64,000 nucleotides of DNA from Pseudomonadota bacterium (GTDB lineage: Bacteria > Pseudomonadota > Alphaproteobacteria > SHVP01), in assembly GCA_027622715.1 (NCBI GenBank), contig JAQBYN010000001.1, forward strand, positions 124,001 through 188,000, written 5' to 3'. Position 1 is the stretch's first letter, and the number at the start of each line of letters is the position of its first letter. The notes beneath the pieces are model-generated. The model was not told where the DNA came from. It saw nothing but the letters and a program-made list of their open reading frames with translations, and did no database searches. The translations under genes were made by a program, and so were the position numbers. Shown one piece after another: positions 53,919-63,733 of the stretch.

Positions 53919-54785
53919 CTAATGCGCCATCAATACCGGAATATCAGCATTCTGGAGCACAACGCTCGTTGGCCCGCCGATCATCAAGTGCCGCAACCGG
54001 CTATGGGTGTAGGCGCCCATCACCATCATATCGGCGCCAACCTCGGCAGATTTTTCCAAGAGAACGTGCCCAATGGGACCACCGCCTTCTTCGATCTCCG
54101 CGACCTCCGCCTTGATGTCATGACACGCAAGATAGGTCACCAAGTCGTCGACATGCGAAGCCGTGCGGAACGCCTCGGGTACCACCATGATGACGACCCT
54201 GTCTGCTTCATCGAGAAAATGAAGCCCCGCGCCGGCACCGATCGCGCGGACCGCCTCAATGCTGCCATTCCACGCAATGCTCACCGTCTTGCCGAACAGG
54301 TTGGGCCCCGTTGGCGGGGTCAAAAGCACGGGGCGTCCCGTTTCCAGTAGGGCGATTTCGACGGTGGTCCGCTGCGTGTCGCCCTTTCCGCCCGATCGGG
54401 CGGCGACAATCAGGTCGGACAGGCGCCCGCGAATGGCCAGCAGATCGTCTTCGCGACCAACCGCGGTGGCAAAGCTCGCCGAGAACCCGCCGCCGGACCG
54501 GCCCTGGGTGATCGGCGCATCGGCCTCCTTGGACAACCGCGTGAATTGCTCGTGCGCGCGTTCGCGCCGTTCCTCGCCCTCTTTCTCAACCGCCGACATG
54601 ATGTCCTGGATCATGTTGCTGGTCATACCTTCGGCCATGTAGGCGACGCTATCGCGCGGATCCAGCGACACGTGGAAGGCTTCAACATGGGCGCCAAGAT
54701 GTCGGCCGACATGGAGCGCACTGGCCAGTGTCGCTTCGGTGCTTTCGGCGCCGCTCATAGGCGCAAGAATGATTTTTATTGCCAC
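53919..54785 (-). CDS. Tandem universal stress protein
   Basis: 288 residues, two UspA domains (about 1-140 and 150-288). Domain one starts IKIILAPMSGAESTEATLAS. Domain two ends MVMGAYTHSRLRHLMIGGPTSVVLQNADIPVLMAH; the G-x2-G-x-small motif of ATP-binding Usp is in part visible there. Tandem USP proteins often act in stress or starvation. It lies upstream of the CDF gene by 64 bases on the same strand. Confidence 0.88.
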   Translation of the reverse strand: MAIKIILAPMSGAESTEATLASALHVGRHLGAHVEAFHVSLDPRDSVAYMAEGMTSNMIQDIMSAVEKEGEERRERAHEQFTRLSKEADAPITQGRSGGGFSASFATAVGREDDLLAIRGRLSDLIVAARSGGKGDTQRTTVEIALLETGRPVLLTPPTGPNLFGKTVSIAWNGSIEAVRAIGAGAGLHFLDEADRVVIMVVPEAFRTASHVDDLVTYLACHDIKAEVAEIEEGGGPIGHVLLEKSAEVGADMMVMGAYTHSRLRHLMIGGPTSVVLQNADIPVLMAH

Positions 54786-54849
54786 GGCTTAGGGTCTCCC
54801 GTTTTTTGCCGCACCATCATAGCTTGATGCCATCCACGAACCTAGGCGG

Positions 54850-55776
54850 CTAACGGAATACCGCACGGTTTTCGTCGACCCCCTCGGGATCTTGGTGGAT
54901 CATCACCTCGGCGTCGGGAAAGGCGCGCTGCAATTTTTCCTCGACCTCATCGGAAATTCGGTGGGCTTCCAGGAGCGACATCGTCGCCGCCAGTTCGAGA
55001 TGGAGTTGAATAAACGAATCGCGTCCCGAACTGCGAGTCCGCAAATCGTGTACGTCGATGACTTCATCGGGTGCGGTCGCGATCTCCCTGATCTGGCGCC
55101 GCAGGTCTTCGGGAAATTCTCGATCCATTAACTCGTCATAGGATCTTCTGAATATTCGCCACGCGCTGTAGACCACGAACGCGGCAATCCCGATAGCAAA
55201 TAGCGGATCGGCAAACGTGACACCAAAGGTTCCCGATAACACCAGCGCCGCAATAACCGAGGCGTTGAGCGCAAGATCCGACTTGTAGTGCAACGAATCC
55301 GCCGCAATCGCGACGGACTTCGTCTTGCGCACCACATAAGACTGGTAAAGAACCAAACTGATCGTCGCCACAATGGCGAAGATCGACACCACAATGCCGA
55401 CTTCACTGTTCTCGACAACCACCGGGCGCGCGAGCCGCTGTGCCGCTTCGATCACCAAAAACACCGCAGAGCCGGTGATGAACGCGGCTTGGCCAAGCCC
55501 CGCGAGTGCCTCGGCCTTGCCATGGCCGAACCGGTGTTCGCGGTCGGCGGGCTGTAGTGCATGGCGCACCGCGAACAGGTTGATAAGTGATGCCGCGGCA
55601 TCCAGCAGCGAATCGATCAGCGCGCTCAACATCGCCACCGAATCGGTAATCGCCCAAGCGGCAAATTTGGCAACGATCAGCGTGCTGGCAACGGCAACCG
55701 ACGCATAGGTCGCGCGCCGCATCAATTGCCCGACGCGGGCTATTTCACTAACGGGTTTGGCGGCTTCGTCCGGCAT
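54850..55776 (-). CDS. fieF: Cation diffusion facilitator (FieF-like)
   Basis: 308 residues with six helices. Helix 2 metal site ALIDSLLDAAASLINL (D-x3-D), the loop HRFGHGKAEALAGL and helix 5 ADSLHYKSDLALNASV (H-x3-D) are the FieF-type Zn/Fe/Cd site. The cytoplasmic tail has HDLRTRSSGRDSFIQLHLEL and EVMIHQDPEGVDE. It exports divalent metals in exchange for protons at the inner membrane. It precedes pdxH on the complementary side by three bases. Confidence 0.92.
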   Translation of the reverse strand: MPDEAAKPVSEIARVGQLMRRATYASVAVASTLIVAKFAAWAITDSVAMLSALIDSLLDAAASLINLFAVRHALQPADREHRFGHGKAEALAGLGQAAFITGSAVFLVIEAAQRLARPVVVENSEVGIVVSIFAIVATISLVLYQSYVVRKTKSVAIAADSLHYKSDLALNASVIAALVLSGTFGVTFADPLFAIGIAAFVVYSAWRIFRRSYDELMDREFPEDLRRQIREIATAPDEVIDVHDLRTRSSGRDSFIQLHLELAATMSLLEAHRISDEVEEKLQRAFPDAEVMIHQDPEGVDENRAVFR

Positions 55777-55779
55777 TGT

Positions 55780-56385
55780 CTAAGGGTACAGGAGCCGGTG
55801 ACCCCAGTCGCCCGTGGCACTGCGGCGGAATTCGACCCGCTCGTGCAATCGCGATGGCAACTCCCACCAAAACTCGATTAAGTCGGGCATCAACCGGTAG
55901 CCCGACCAAAACGCTGGACGCGGCACGTTGGCGTCGCCAAAACGCTGTTGGGTGTCGGCCACGTCGGCCTCAAGCTGGGCGCGGCTTACCAGCGTCGCAG
56001 ATTGATGCGACGCCCAGGCGCCGATCTGACTGCCACGATCGCGGCTAGCGAAATAGGCGTCCGCCTCGTCCGACGAAACCGCGACAACCGCGCCCTCGAC
56101 CCGAATCTGACGCCGCAATGTCTTCCAATAGAGGCAAAGCGCAGCCCGCGGGTCAGCGGCAAGGTGGGTGCCTTTGCGGCTTTCTAGGTTGGTGTAAAAG
56201 ACGAACCCCGTCGGATCGACGCCTTTCAGCAAGACCATGCGGACGCTCGGCGCCCCGCTCGGATCGATCGTCGCCAAGGCCGCCGCCGTGGGGTTGAACG
56301 ATTCGCTGGCCGCAGCTGCATCCAACCAGGCGTTGACGGTGGTAATGGGGTCTTGATGGGTCGGGATATTCACGCGATGCGCCAC
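55780..56385 (-). CDS. pdxH: Pyridoxamine 5'-phosphate oxidase
   Basis: 201 residues, slightly short (family about 210-220). Motifs: PSVRMVLLKGVDPTGFVFYTN (FMN), SRKGTHLAADPRAAL, RQIRVEGAV, QSATLVS, and the C-terminal FWWELPSRLHERVEFRR and HRLLYP. It makes pyridoxal 5'-phosphate with FMN and O2. It is co-directional with fieF, three bases away. It diverges from the glycine-zipper gene across 210 bases with no other gene. Confidence 0.93.
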   Translation of the reverse strand: MAHRVNIPTHQDPITTVNAWLDAAAASESFNPTAAALATIDPSGAPSVRMVLLKGVDPTGFVFYTNLESRKGTHLAADPRAALCLYWKTLRRQIRVEGAVVAVSSDEADAYFASRDRGSQIGAWASHQSATLVSRAQLEADVADTQQRFGDANVPRPAFWSGYRLMPDLIEFWWELPSRLHERVEFRRSATGDWGHRLLYP

Positions 56386-56595
56386 CCTCGAACTGCCTCC
56401 GCAATAGGCCCAGAAACCTGCCCAACACGCCTATCCCATTGCGGGATCGACGGAGGCGCCACCAGGCATACGTGAGAGTTTCGCCAGATTGATGTCGTTT
56501 CTATATAATGGTGCTGCCTCGACCAGCAAGGGCCGTCTGGTCGAGATGGGGGCGGCGCGACCACTTGGTTGCAATTGAATGGATGGAGAATCTAG

Positions 56596-57066
56596 ATGTC
56601 CCTTTCTAAATTTGCTTTCGTCGCCGTACTGGGCCTTGCCCTCGCGGCATGTCAAGACACGGGCCAAAAACAAGGCGCGGGCACCGTTATCGGTGCCGTT
56701 GGCGGTGCGATTGCCGGCGCCCAATTCGGAAAAGGCGATGGACAGCTTGCGGCGACAGCCGTCGGCACGCTGCTCGGCGCGTTTCTCGGCAGCGAGGTCG
56801 GCAGGTCGCTCGACCGCGCAGACCAGCTCGCCATGGGTCAGACCACCCAACGGACGTTGGAAGCCGCACCCAGCGGCGGCACCAATTCGTGGAGCAACCC
56901 GGATTCGGGAAATTCGGGTACCATTACTCCAACGCGCACGTATACCAAGAATGACGGGCAGCCATGCCGCGAGTTCCAGCAGACGGTCACCATCGGCGGC
57001 AAAATCGAAGAAGCCTACGGCACCGCCTGTCGCCAGGCCGATGGTACCTGGAAGATCAACGGATAA
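56596..57066 (+). CDS. Glycine-zipper lipoprotein (17-kDa surface antigen family)
   Basis: 156 residues. The lipobox ALAAC (Cys19) follows a short signal peptide. A glycine zipper is at [19 protein letters not shown] and [19 protein letters not shown] (residues about 30-75). The tail [22 protein letters not shown] with a second Cys is the rickettsial 17-kDa antigen pattern. It should sit in the outer membrane. A GGAGAAT site precedes the ATG. Seventeen bases separate it from the Sel1 gene. Confidence 0.88.
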   Translation: MSLSKFAFVAVLGLALAACQDTGQKQGAGTVIGAVGGAIAGAQFGKGDGQLAATAVGTLLGAFLGSEVGRSLDRADQLAMGQTTQRTLEAAPSGGTNSWSNPDSGNSGTITPTRTYTKNDGQPCREFQQTVTIGGKIEEAYGTACRQADGTWKING

Positions 57067-57083
57067 CCGCTGTTGCCTGGGCT

Positions 57084-58568
57084 GTGACCAAACCGGCTCA
57101 TCACCGCGGCAAGAATGACCGGCGCGGGCGCCTTATTGGCGTCGGCGCCGCCGTCATTCTTGCGCTCCTCATAACCAACCTTTCGATCGAACCGGCGCGC
57201 GCCGACTTTGAAAGTGGCGTGAAGGCCTACGACGCCGGCGATTTCACCACCGCGTATAACGATTGGCTGCCCATTGCGGCCGGTGGCGATGCCTTTGCCC
57301 AACGCAATATCGGCCACTTGTACCGGCTCGGTCTTGGGGTTCCGCAGAACTTCGAAGTTGCTTTCAAATGGTATCAGCGCGCCGCCGGTAAGGGGCTGGT
57401 GCGCGCTCAGGCGAACCTCGCCAACATGTTGCTGCGCGGCCAGGGCGTCGACCAAGATCCCAAAGAGGCCGCCGAGTGGTTCCACCGCGCGGCGACCGCA
57501 GGCCACGCAATTTCCCAATTCAACATCGGGCAGATGTACCGCAAGGGTCTAGCGGTCCCGCAGGACGCCGCCAAAGCGCTGGGATGGTTGCAACTTGCAG
57601 CCGATGCCGGGCACGAACGCTCGATCGAACTTGTTGCCATCATGAGCGCCGAGGGGATTGAGCCGGCAGCCGGTGACGCGCTACTCGCGCCGCCCTTTGG
57701 CAGGGCGGCCGCACCGACAGAACCGGCGCAAGCCGATAGTAGTGCCGACGAGACCGACGATAATGTCGCACTCAAAAACGAAGAGGACGACGAGGAAGAC
57801 GACACCTTTGGTTCGATTCTCGCAGACGATGACGATGCGGACGAAGCGACCGACGCCAACCGCATTGCCGCGACCGACACCGACGATGCGGCAACGCCGG
57901 CCGATGACGATGCGGCGGCGCCGGCGGATGACGATGCGGCTGGCGACGACACCTTGGGTGGCAGCGACGACGACGAGGATCGCCCCGCGCCGGCCCAAGT
58001 CGCTGCCCTACCCGCCGCCCAGCCAACGACGCCTACCGTAAATGACGGCGCTATCGTCGGCGGCGACAGTGGGGGTGATGCGCGGCCGGCCCAACCCACC
58101 GAAAATCTTGAAGAGAGCGACGATCTATTAGGTGACGACGACCTATTGAGTGACGATGACGACGCGGCGACCCCCGCCGCCCAACCGGTCGCACCGCCGC
58201 AAGTTGCCGCGCGCGCACCCGAGCCTTTAACGCGCCAACCAAGGATTTCCGACGAGGCCATGGCCGCGGCGGTGAGCGAAGGGCTCAAGGCCTACCAAGG
58301 CAAGGACTACACAACGGCGCTGCGCACCTGGCTTCCTCTCGCCCAGGCCGGCAATCGAGACGCCCAATTCTTTGTTGGCGGCCTTTACATGGACGGCGCC
58401 GGCGTTCCCGAAGATCGGGTGCGTGCGCATGCCTGGTGGCGGCTCGCCGCGGACCAGGGGCACACCCGCGCCAGTGAGTTTCTCGAGGTCATCGTCGCCA
58501 TCATGACCCCTGAACAGATGACCGAGGCGGGCGAGCTAGCGACCGAACTACAAGCGTCGATTCGCTAA
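57084..58568 (+). CDS. Exported Sel1-repeat protein with acidic repetitive linker
   Basis: 494 residues from GTG 57084; the frame is open further back inside the lipoprotein gene. A signal peptide (LIGVGAAVILALLITNLSIEPARA, about 16-39) leads to three to four Sel1 repeats (about 45-185: RNIGHLYRLGLGVPQNFEVAFKWY, LANMLLRGQGVDQDPKEAAEWF). Residues about 215-390 form an Asp/Ala/Pro linker with repeats of D-D-D-A-A. The C-terminal Sel1 block (WWRLAADQGHTRASEF) closes it. It is a periplasmic or surface scaffold; the linker repeats are also visible at DNA level around 57820-57950. Confidence 0.82.
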   Translation: MTKPAHHRGKNDRRGRLIGVGAAVILALLITNLSIEPARADFESGVKAYDAGDFTTAYNDWLPIAAGGDAFAQRNIGHLYRLGLGVPQNFEVAFKWYQRAAGKGLVRAQANLANMLLRGQGVDQDPKEAAEWFHRAATAGHAISQFNIGQMYRKGLAVPQDAAKALGWLQLAADAGHERSIELVAIMSAEGIEPAAGDALLAPPFGRAAAPTEPAQADSSADETDDNVALKNEEDDEEDDTFGSILADDDDADEATDANRIAATDTDDAATPADDDAAAPADDDAAGDDTLGGSDDDEDRPAPAQVAALPAAQPTTPTVNDGAIVGGDSGGDARPAQPTENLEESDDLLGDDDLLSDDDDAATPAAQPVAPPQVAARAPEPLTRQPRISDEAMAAAVSEGLKAYQGKDYTTALRTWLPLAQAGNRDAQFFVGGLYMDGAGVPEDRVRAHAWWRLAADQGHTRASEFLEVIVAIMTPEQMTEAGELATELQASIR

Positions 58569-58635
58569 CGGCGGTTAACCGCCTATTAATCCTATTCCGT
58601 TAACCTTTAGACTGGTTGGCAGAATATCGGTTCCC

Positions 58636-59706
58636 ATGAACGACCCGTACAGGACGCTCGGCATCCCGCGAAAAGCGCCGCAGGACGCCGTCAAGCAGGC
58701 CTATCGACGGCTGGCGATGGAGTTGCACCCCGATCGCAATCCGGAAAATCCGCGCATCGCAGACAAGTTCAAAGAGGTCAGTGCCGCCTACGCCATCATC
58801 GGTGACACCGGTAAGCGCGCACGATTCGATCGTGGCGAGATTGATGCCTGGGGCCGACGTCGGCCGCGATCTCCCACGCCCCCCAACGCCGACAAAGCCG
58901 GCGCCGCCCGACCAAGCCAATCGCAACCCGAATCGCCCGACGCTGACAAACCGGAACGCGCGAGCGGTGGATCCCACGACAAGACCGAAAAATCGACATC
59001 TTCAGGCGGTCCCACGGGACCGCAACCGCAATCCGCGCCCGAGCAACCGCCGCAGCCAGCGAAGAAGACTGGCACCCAAACCCGCTGGCTGGGCGGCGGG
59101 ATCAAGGCCGAAGACCTCTTCGGCCCACTGTTCCCAACCAAAGCGCAACGCGCCAAGCGCAGCACGGCAGTTACCGCAGATCCGACGCACCGTCTTCGTG
59201 TCGGCTTTGTTGAAGCGGCGCGCGGCGCGTCGAAGCGTCTAACGACGGCCCGCGGTCGGACGCTCGAAGTCGCCGTGCCGGCTGGTATTCGCGACGGCCA
59301 AGTGATCCGGCTTAAAGGCCAAGGCGAGACGGGCCCGCTAGGCGGCCGCGGCGATGCCCTCGTCAAAATTGAAGTCACACCACACAAACTGTTCCGCGCC
59401 GAGGGCGACGATGTGCACCTCGAAGTGCCGGTCTCGCTCGAAGAGGCCGTACTGGGCGCCCGCATCCGGGTCCCCACGGTCGACGGCTCCGTCGAGGTAT
59501 CCATCCCGCGCGGTGCCAATTCCGGCGCGCAGCTCCGGTTACGCGGCAAGGGCCTTCGCCGCACTGGTGCCAAGTCGTCGGGCGATCAAGTGCTCCGACT
59601 GGTGATCAAATTACCCCACGCGTCAGACCCCGACCTCGAGGCGTTTGTTCGTCGGCGGCAAGGCCAAACCGCTTTTGACCCGCGCGAGAACATGGGCGCG
59701 ATCTAG
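58636..59706 (+). CDS. DnaJ/CbpA-like co-chaperone
   Basis: 356 residues. J domain at 1-65 with the HPD motif (MELHPDRNP). A Pro/Ser-rich linker (about 80-150) is followed by the C-terminal substrate-binding domains (RLRVGFVEAARGASKRL, VPAGIRDGQVIRLKGQGE, LRLRGKGLRRTG). It has no zinc-finger (four CxxCxGxG motifs), so it is CbpA type, not DnaJ. It stimulates DnaK ATPase. Upstream of fabI by about 100 bases. Confidence 0.9.
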   Translation: MNDPYRTLGIPRKAPQDAVKQAYRRLAMELHPDRNPENPRIADKFKEVSAAYAIIGDTGKRARFDRGEIDAWGRRRPRSPTPPNADKAGAARPSQSQPESPDADKPERASGGSHDKTEKSTSSGGPTGPQPQSAPEQPPQPAKKTGTQTRWLGGGIKAEDLFGPLFPTKAQRAKRSTAVTADPTHRLRVGFVEAARGASKRLTTARGRTLEVAVPAGIRDGQVIRLKGQGETGPLGGRGDALVKIEVTPHKLFRAEGDDVHLEVPVSLEEAVLGARIRVPTVDGSVEVSIPRGANSGAQLRLRGKGLRRTGAKSSGDQVLRLVIKLPHASDPDLEAFVRRRQGQTAFDPRENMGAI

Positions 59707-59804
59707 CCGCCCACGTTTTGACGCTCTAACGGGTTGGTGTAGGATGCAACGGCATCCCGCCATCGGGCGTTTCTGCCCACCAACACCACGGAGACGCTGT
59801 ACCA

Positions 59805-60632
59805 ATGAGTGCTCCAGCGAGCCTTATGGAGGGCAAACGCGGTCTGATCATGGGCGTCGCCAACGACCGCTCGTTGGCCTGGGGGATTGCTCGTAAAGTC
59901 GCCGAACACGGCGCTGAAGTGGCCTTCACCTACCAGGGCGACGCGCTGGGAAAACGGGTTAGGCCGCTCGCCGAATCGATCGGCTCGGACATCGTCTTGC
60001 CCTGCGACGTGACCGACGATGCGAGCATGGATGCGGTGTTCGATACCCTTGCCAAAACCTGGGGCCGGCTCGATTTTCTGATTCATGCCATCTCGTTCTC
60101 CGACAAGAACCAATTGCGCGGCCGCTACGTCGACACGACTGCCGACAATTTCCGGCTGACCATGGACGTTTCGTGCTTCTCGCTCACGGCATTGAGCAGA
60201 CGCGCAGAACCGCTGATGACCGATGGCGGCTCCATCGTCACCTTGACCTATTACGGCGCCGAAAAGGTCATGCCGCACTACAACGTCATGGGCGTCGCCA
60301 AAGCCGCGTTAGAGGCGAGCGTGCGCTATCTCGCGATGGACCTCGGCAAAAACAACATTCGCGTCAACGCAATCTCAGCGGGCCCAGTCAAAACACTGGC
60401 GGCCAGCGGCATTGGCGATTTTCGCTATATCCTCAAATGGAACGAATACAATGCGCCCCTGCGGCGAACGACGACCATCGAAGACGTCGGTGGCGCCGCT
60501 CTGTACCTCGTAAGCGATTTAGGCCAAGGCGTAACCGGCGAAGTGCATCATGTGGATAACGGCTATCATGTCGTCGGCATGAAGGCCGCAGACGCACCCG
60601 ACATTGCGGCTATCGCCGCGGAGAAAGACTAA
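59805..60632 (+). CDS. fabI: Enoyl-[acyl-carrier-protein] reductase (NADH) FabI
   Basis: 275 residues. GLIMGVANDRSLAWGIARK (cofactor), FLIHAISFSDKNQLRGRYVD, and the catalytic Tyr/Lys spacing Y-x6-K in HYNVMGVAKAALEASVRYLA, with VKTLAASGIGDF. It reduces trans-2-enoyl-ACP in fatty-acid elongation and is the target class of triclosan. A GGAGACG site precedes the ATG. A CGGCC-GAAA-GGCCG hairpin lies between it and aroC (60633-60650). Confidence 0.96.
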   Translation: MSAPASLMEGKRGLIMGVANDRSLAWGIARKVAEHGAEVAFTYQGDALGKRVRPLAESIGSDIVLPCDVTDDASMDAVFDTLAKTWGRLDFLIHAISFSDKNQLRGRYVDTTADNFRLTMDVSCFSLTALSRRAEPLMTDGGSIVTLTYYGAEKVMPHYNVMGVAKAALEASVRYLAMDLGKNNIRVNAISAGPVKTLAASGIGDFRYILKWNEYNAPLRRTTTIEDVGGAALYLVSDLGQGVTGEVHHVDNGYHVVGMKAADAPDIAAIAAEKD

Positions 60633-60656
60633 CCGGCCGAAAGGCCGACCTCGGCC

Positions 60657-61733
60657 ATGTCGCACAATACCTTCGGTCACCTGTTTCGTGTCACCACCTG
60701 GGGCGAGAGCCATGGCCCAGCGATCGGCGCCGTGGTCGACGGCGTACCACCTCTGATCGACCTCAGCGAAGCCGACATCCAGCCCTGGCTTGATCAGCGT
60801 CGGCCTGGGCAGAGCCGCTTCACCACCCAACGCCAAGAGCCCGATACCGTCGAGATTTTTTCCGGCGTTTTTGAGGGCAAGACCACGGGTGCCCCGATCT
60901 CGCTGGTGATCCGCAATCAAGACGCGCGCTCGAAGGACTACAGCGACATCAAAGATACCTACCGCCCCGGTCACGCAGACTACACCTACGACGCCAAGTA
61001 CGGCATCCGGGACTACCGCGGCGGCGGCCGCCAGTCTGCGCGTGAAACCGCCGTGCGCGTCGCTGCCGGCGCGATCGCCCGCAAGATTCTCGGTACCGGC
61101 ATCACCGTTCGCGGCGCGTTGATCCAAGTCGGTTCGGACACGATCGATCGGGCCAATTGGGATTGGGACGAAACGGCGCGCAACCCGTTCTTCGCCCCCG
61201 ATGCCGCGGCGGTCGAACGCTGGACAACGCTGCTCGACACCATCCGCAAAGACGGCTCGTCCGTCGGTGCTATCATTGAAGTTGTCGCCAGCGGTGTCCC
61301 GCCGGGTTGGGGCGCGCCGCTATACGGTAAACTGGACGGCGACCTCGCCGGCGCGATGATGAGCATCAACGCCGTCAAGGGCGTGGAGATCGGCGCGGGC
61401 TTTGGCGCCGCCGCCCTCACTGGCGCCGAGAATGCCGACGAAATGCGGATGGACGGCAAACGTATTGCGTTTCAATCGAATCATGCCGGCGGCATATTGG
61501 GCGGTATTTCCACCGGCCAGGACGTCGTCGTACGCTTCGCCGTGAAGCCGACATCGTCGATCCTCAGCCCACGCGCGACGGTCACGCGGGGCGGCGAAAA
61601 CGCCGAGATCGTCACCAAGGGCCGCCACGACCCCTGCGTCGGCATCCGCGCTGTCCCCGTCGGCGAAGCGATGATGGCCTGCGTCCTGGCCGACCACTTG
61701 CTGCGCCACCGCGGGCAAACCGGCAAGTCCTAG
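60657..61733 (+). CDS. aroC: Chorismate synthase
   Basis: 358 residues. Start [64 protein letters not shown] (FMN/substrate area) and [21 protein letters not shown]. It makes chorismate from EPSP with reduced FMN. It is 24 bases after fabI. Confidence 0.97.
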   Translation: MSHNTFGHLFRVTTWGESHGPAIGAVVDGVPPLIDLSEADIQPWLDQRRPGQSRFTTQRQEPDTVEIFSGVFEGKTTGAPISLVIRNQDARSKDYSDIKDTYRPGHADYTYDAKYGIRDYRGGGRQSARETAVRVAAGAIARKILGTGITVRGALIQVGSDTIDRANWDWDETARNPFFAPDAAAVERWTTLLDTIRKDGSSVGAIIEVVASGVPPGWGAPLYGKLDGDLAGAMMSINAVKGVEIGAGFGAAALTGAENADEMRMDGKRIAFQSNHAGGILGGISTGQDVVVRFAVKPTSSILSPRATVTRGGENAEIVTKGRHDPCVGIRAVPVGEAMMACVLADHLLRHRGQTGKS

Positions 61734-61808
61734 ACAATATCTCACGCGGGACGCCGGAACGGCTGGAACGACTTTTACGCGATCCCAAAATAACGCCGGA
61801 GGCACTCT

Positions 61809-62387
61809 GTGACCCAACCCGACCACGTCCATGCGCTCGCTCTCAAGGAACCCGCGCGCGCCGAGCTCGACGCAGACTTGCAGAAATATTATGCGATCTG
61901 CGACGACAAGATCGGCTTCATCCCCAACGTGCTGCGCGCCTATTCGTGGAACCAGAAAAAACTGCGCTGGTTCTCGCGCTTCTACAACGAGATTATGTTG
62001 GGCGAATCGGGCCTCACCCCGTTGGAACGCGAGATGATCGCCGTCGTCGTCTCTTCGGCTAATCGTTGCTACTACTGCCAGGTGGCGCACGGCGCCGCGG
62101 TGCGCGACTACGCCAACGATCCGATCCTCGGTGAGTTCATGGTGATGAACTATCGCAACGCCGAGCTCAGCGTCCGCCACCGCGCCATGCTCGATTTCGC
62201 CTTCAAACTCACCACCGAATCGCACACCGTCGGCGAGGCTCACCGCCAAGCCCTACGCGACGCCGGGTTCGCCGACGCCGACATTTGGGATATTTGCGAC
62301 GTCGTCGGCCTATTCAACATGACCAACCGCGTCGCCGCCGGCGTCGACATGATGCCCAACCTCGAATACCACGCCACGGCGCGTTAG
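61809..62387 (+). CDS. AhpD-like carboxymuconolactone-decarboxylase-fold protein
   Basis: 192 residues. The active motif SSANRCYYCQVAHGAAVRD (CxxC with the following His, about 78-96) is that of AhpD-type or peroxidase-related enzymes. GLTPLEREMIAVVVS precedes it. It probably reduces peroxides through the CxxC pair. The start is GTG with a GGAGG site nine bases upstream. The gene end lies in a short tandem duplication. Confidence 0.88.
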   Translation: MTQPDHVHALALKEPARAELDADLQKYYAICDDKIGFIPNVLRAYSWNQKKLRWFSRFYNEIMLGESGLTPLEREMIAVVVSSANRCYYCQVAHGAAVRDYANDPILGEFMVMNYRNAELSVRHRAMLDFAFKLTTESHTVGEAHRQALRDAGFADADIWDICDVVGLFNMTNRVAAGVDMMPNLEYHATAR

Positions 62388-62430
62388 CGCCAAAACCAAA
62401 ATGCCGCGTTAGCGCCAAAACCCAAATGTC
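62381..62430. repeat. Short tandem duplication at the end of the AhpD-like gene
   Basis: A 25-base unit starting at 62381 is repeated at 62406 with one or two mismatches. The first copy contains the stop codon; the second lies downstream. A third, decayed copy may follow. Form and position resemble the duplication at the ygfZ stop. Confidence 0.8.
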
Positions 62431-62476
62431 GCGCTTGCGTCACGGCAAAGCGCGTGAGCGGCTCGTAAGAATAAAT

Positions 62477-63733
62477 TCAGCGTGTAAACAGCGCGGCGAC
62501 TTCGACGTGTTGCGACCAAACGAATTGGTCGATTGGGACGACGCGGCGCAGCGTAAACCCGCCATCCACCAGCAGGCGTGCATCGCGCGCGAAGGTCGCC
62601 GGATTGCACGATACCGCCACGACAGTGGCGACCTTGCTTGCCACCAACGCCGCGGCCTGCGCCGCCGCACCAGCGCGCGGCGGGTCAAACACCACCGCAT
62701 CGTATCCCTTCAGCTCGGCGCCTTGCAGGGGCCGGCGAAACAAATCTCGCACCTCGGTCTGGAGGCCGATCGACACCCCCCTACCCCCGGCAGCACCGCC
62801 GGCGGCCCGTAACGCGCCGATTGCCTGCGCGTCGGAGTCGATCGCCAGCACCTGACCGCGCTGTGCCAATGCGAGGGACAATGTCCCGCACCCGCAAAAC
62901 AAGTCGGCGATGCGGCGGGCACCGGCCAGCATCGTCATGACCAAATCCTGCAGGGCCACTTCACCCGCAGCGCTCGGTTGCAAGAAGGCGGCGGGCGGCA
63001 ACGCCACCGCTACCCCGGCCAAAGTGACCACCGGTGCGCGCCGCTGAATCACCATCTCGGCCGGTCCGCCTTGGCCCGCGCGCCAAGAAATACGCGCAAC
63101 ATCTGCCGCCTCGGCAAACGCGCCCATGGCCTGGCGCATCGCCAATGTTGGCTCGCGTTTTTGTTCGACGGTTATGTCGAGACCGTTGTCGCAGCGGGTG
63201 ACGTCAAGCCGCCCGGCGGCATCGAGGCGCGCCGCCAACCCGCGCAGGTCGCCAAGGCGGGCCACGATGTCCGGGTGTAATGCCGGGCACATCGTCATCG
63301 CCACGATACGGTGGGCGCCGCGCTCGCGAAATCCGAGGTCGACGTGTCCGCGGTTGGTGCGCCAGGCCAACGTCGCGCGGCGCCGTGACCCGGCACCGAT
63401 CATCGTAACGTCCTCAACCGGCGGGTCGTCAAAGCCGCGCTGCCGCAACGCCGCGGCGACTTGGTCGTGCCGCCAGCCCCGGTAGGTCGGCGCGTCGAAA
63501 TGCTGCGCAACGCAGCCGCCGCATGCGCCGAAGTGTTGGCACACTGGATCAGCTCGTTGCGCCGATGCCACCACCACCTCGACCAGCGCCAGTGACGAGC
63601 CCTCGCCCGCGCGTATGCGAATCCGGTCGCCGGTCACGGTCCATGGCACATGATGGGTGTGCTCGCCAACACGCACCACGCCGTCCCCTGCGTGCCCAAT
63701 GCCAACCACGTCTGCCTCAAAACGCTCAGGCAC
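62477..63733 (-). CDS. SAM-dependent RNA m5U methyltransferase (RlmD/TrmA-like) with TRAM domain
   Basis: 418 residues from GTG 63733; homology begins there (ERFEADVVGIGHAGDGV, TRAM). An Fe-S cluster site C-x5-C-x2-C (VCQHFGACGGCVAQH) with a fourth Cys in TMCPALHP lies at about 70-160. The methyltransferase core has ADLFCGCGTLSLALAQRG and YDAVVFDPPRAGA. The catalytic Cys is in AVSCNPATFARD near 395. It methylates uridine, most likely in 23S rRNA. Its start overlaps the tlyA stop, so the two are coupled. Confidence 0.9.
   Translation of the reverse strand: MPERFEADVVGIGHAGDGVVRVGEHTHHVPWTVTGDRIRIRAGEGSSLALVEVVVASAQRADPVCQHFGACGGCVAQHFDAPTYRGWRHDQVAAALRQRGFDDPPVEDVTMIGAGSRRRATLAWRTNRGHVDLGFRERGAHRIVAMTMCPALHPDIVARLGDLRGLAARLDAAGRLDVTRCDNGLDITVEQKREPTLAMRQAMGAFAEAADVARISWRAGQGGPAEMVIQRRAPVVTLAGVAVALPPAAFLQPSAAGEVALQDLVMTMLAGARRIADLFCGCGTLSLALAQRGQVLAIDSDAQAIGALRAAGGAAGGRGVSIGLQTEVRDLFRRPLQGAELKGYDAVVFDPPRAGAAAQAAALVASKVATVVAVSCNPATFARDARLLVDGGFTLRRVVPIDQFVWSQHVEVAALFTR

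Noticed and set aside
57407-58288. 293-residue Ser/Ala-rich frame on the minus strand
   Set aside because: It is the reverse complement of the Asp/Ala codon repeats in the Sel1 gene, and has no sequence features of its own.
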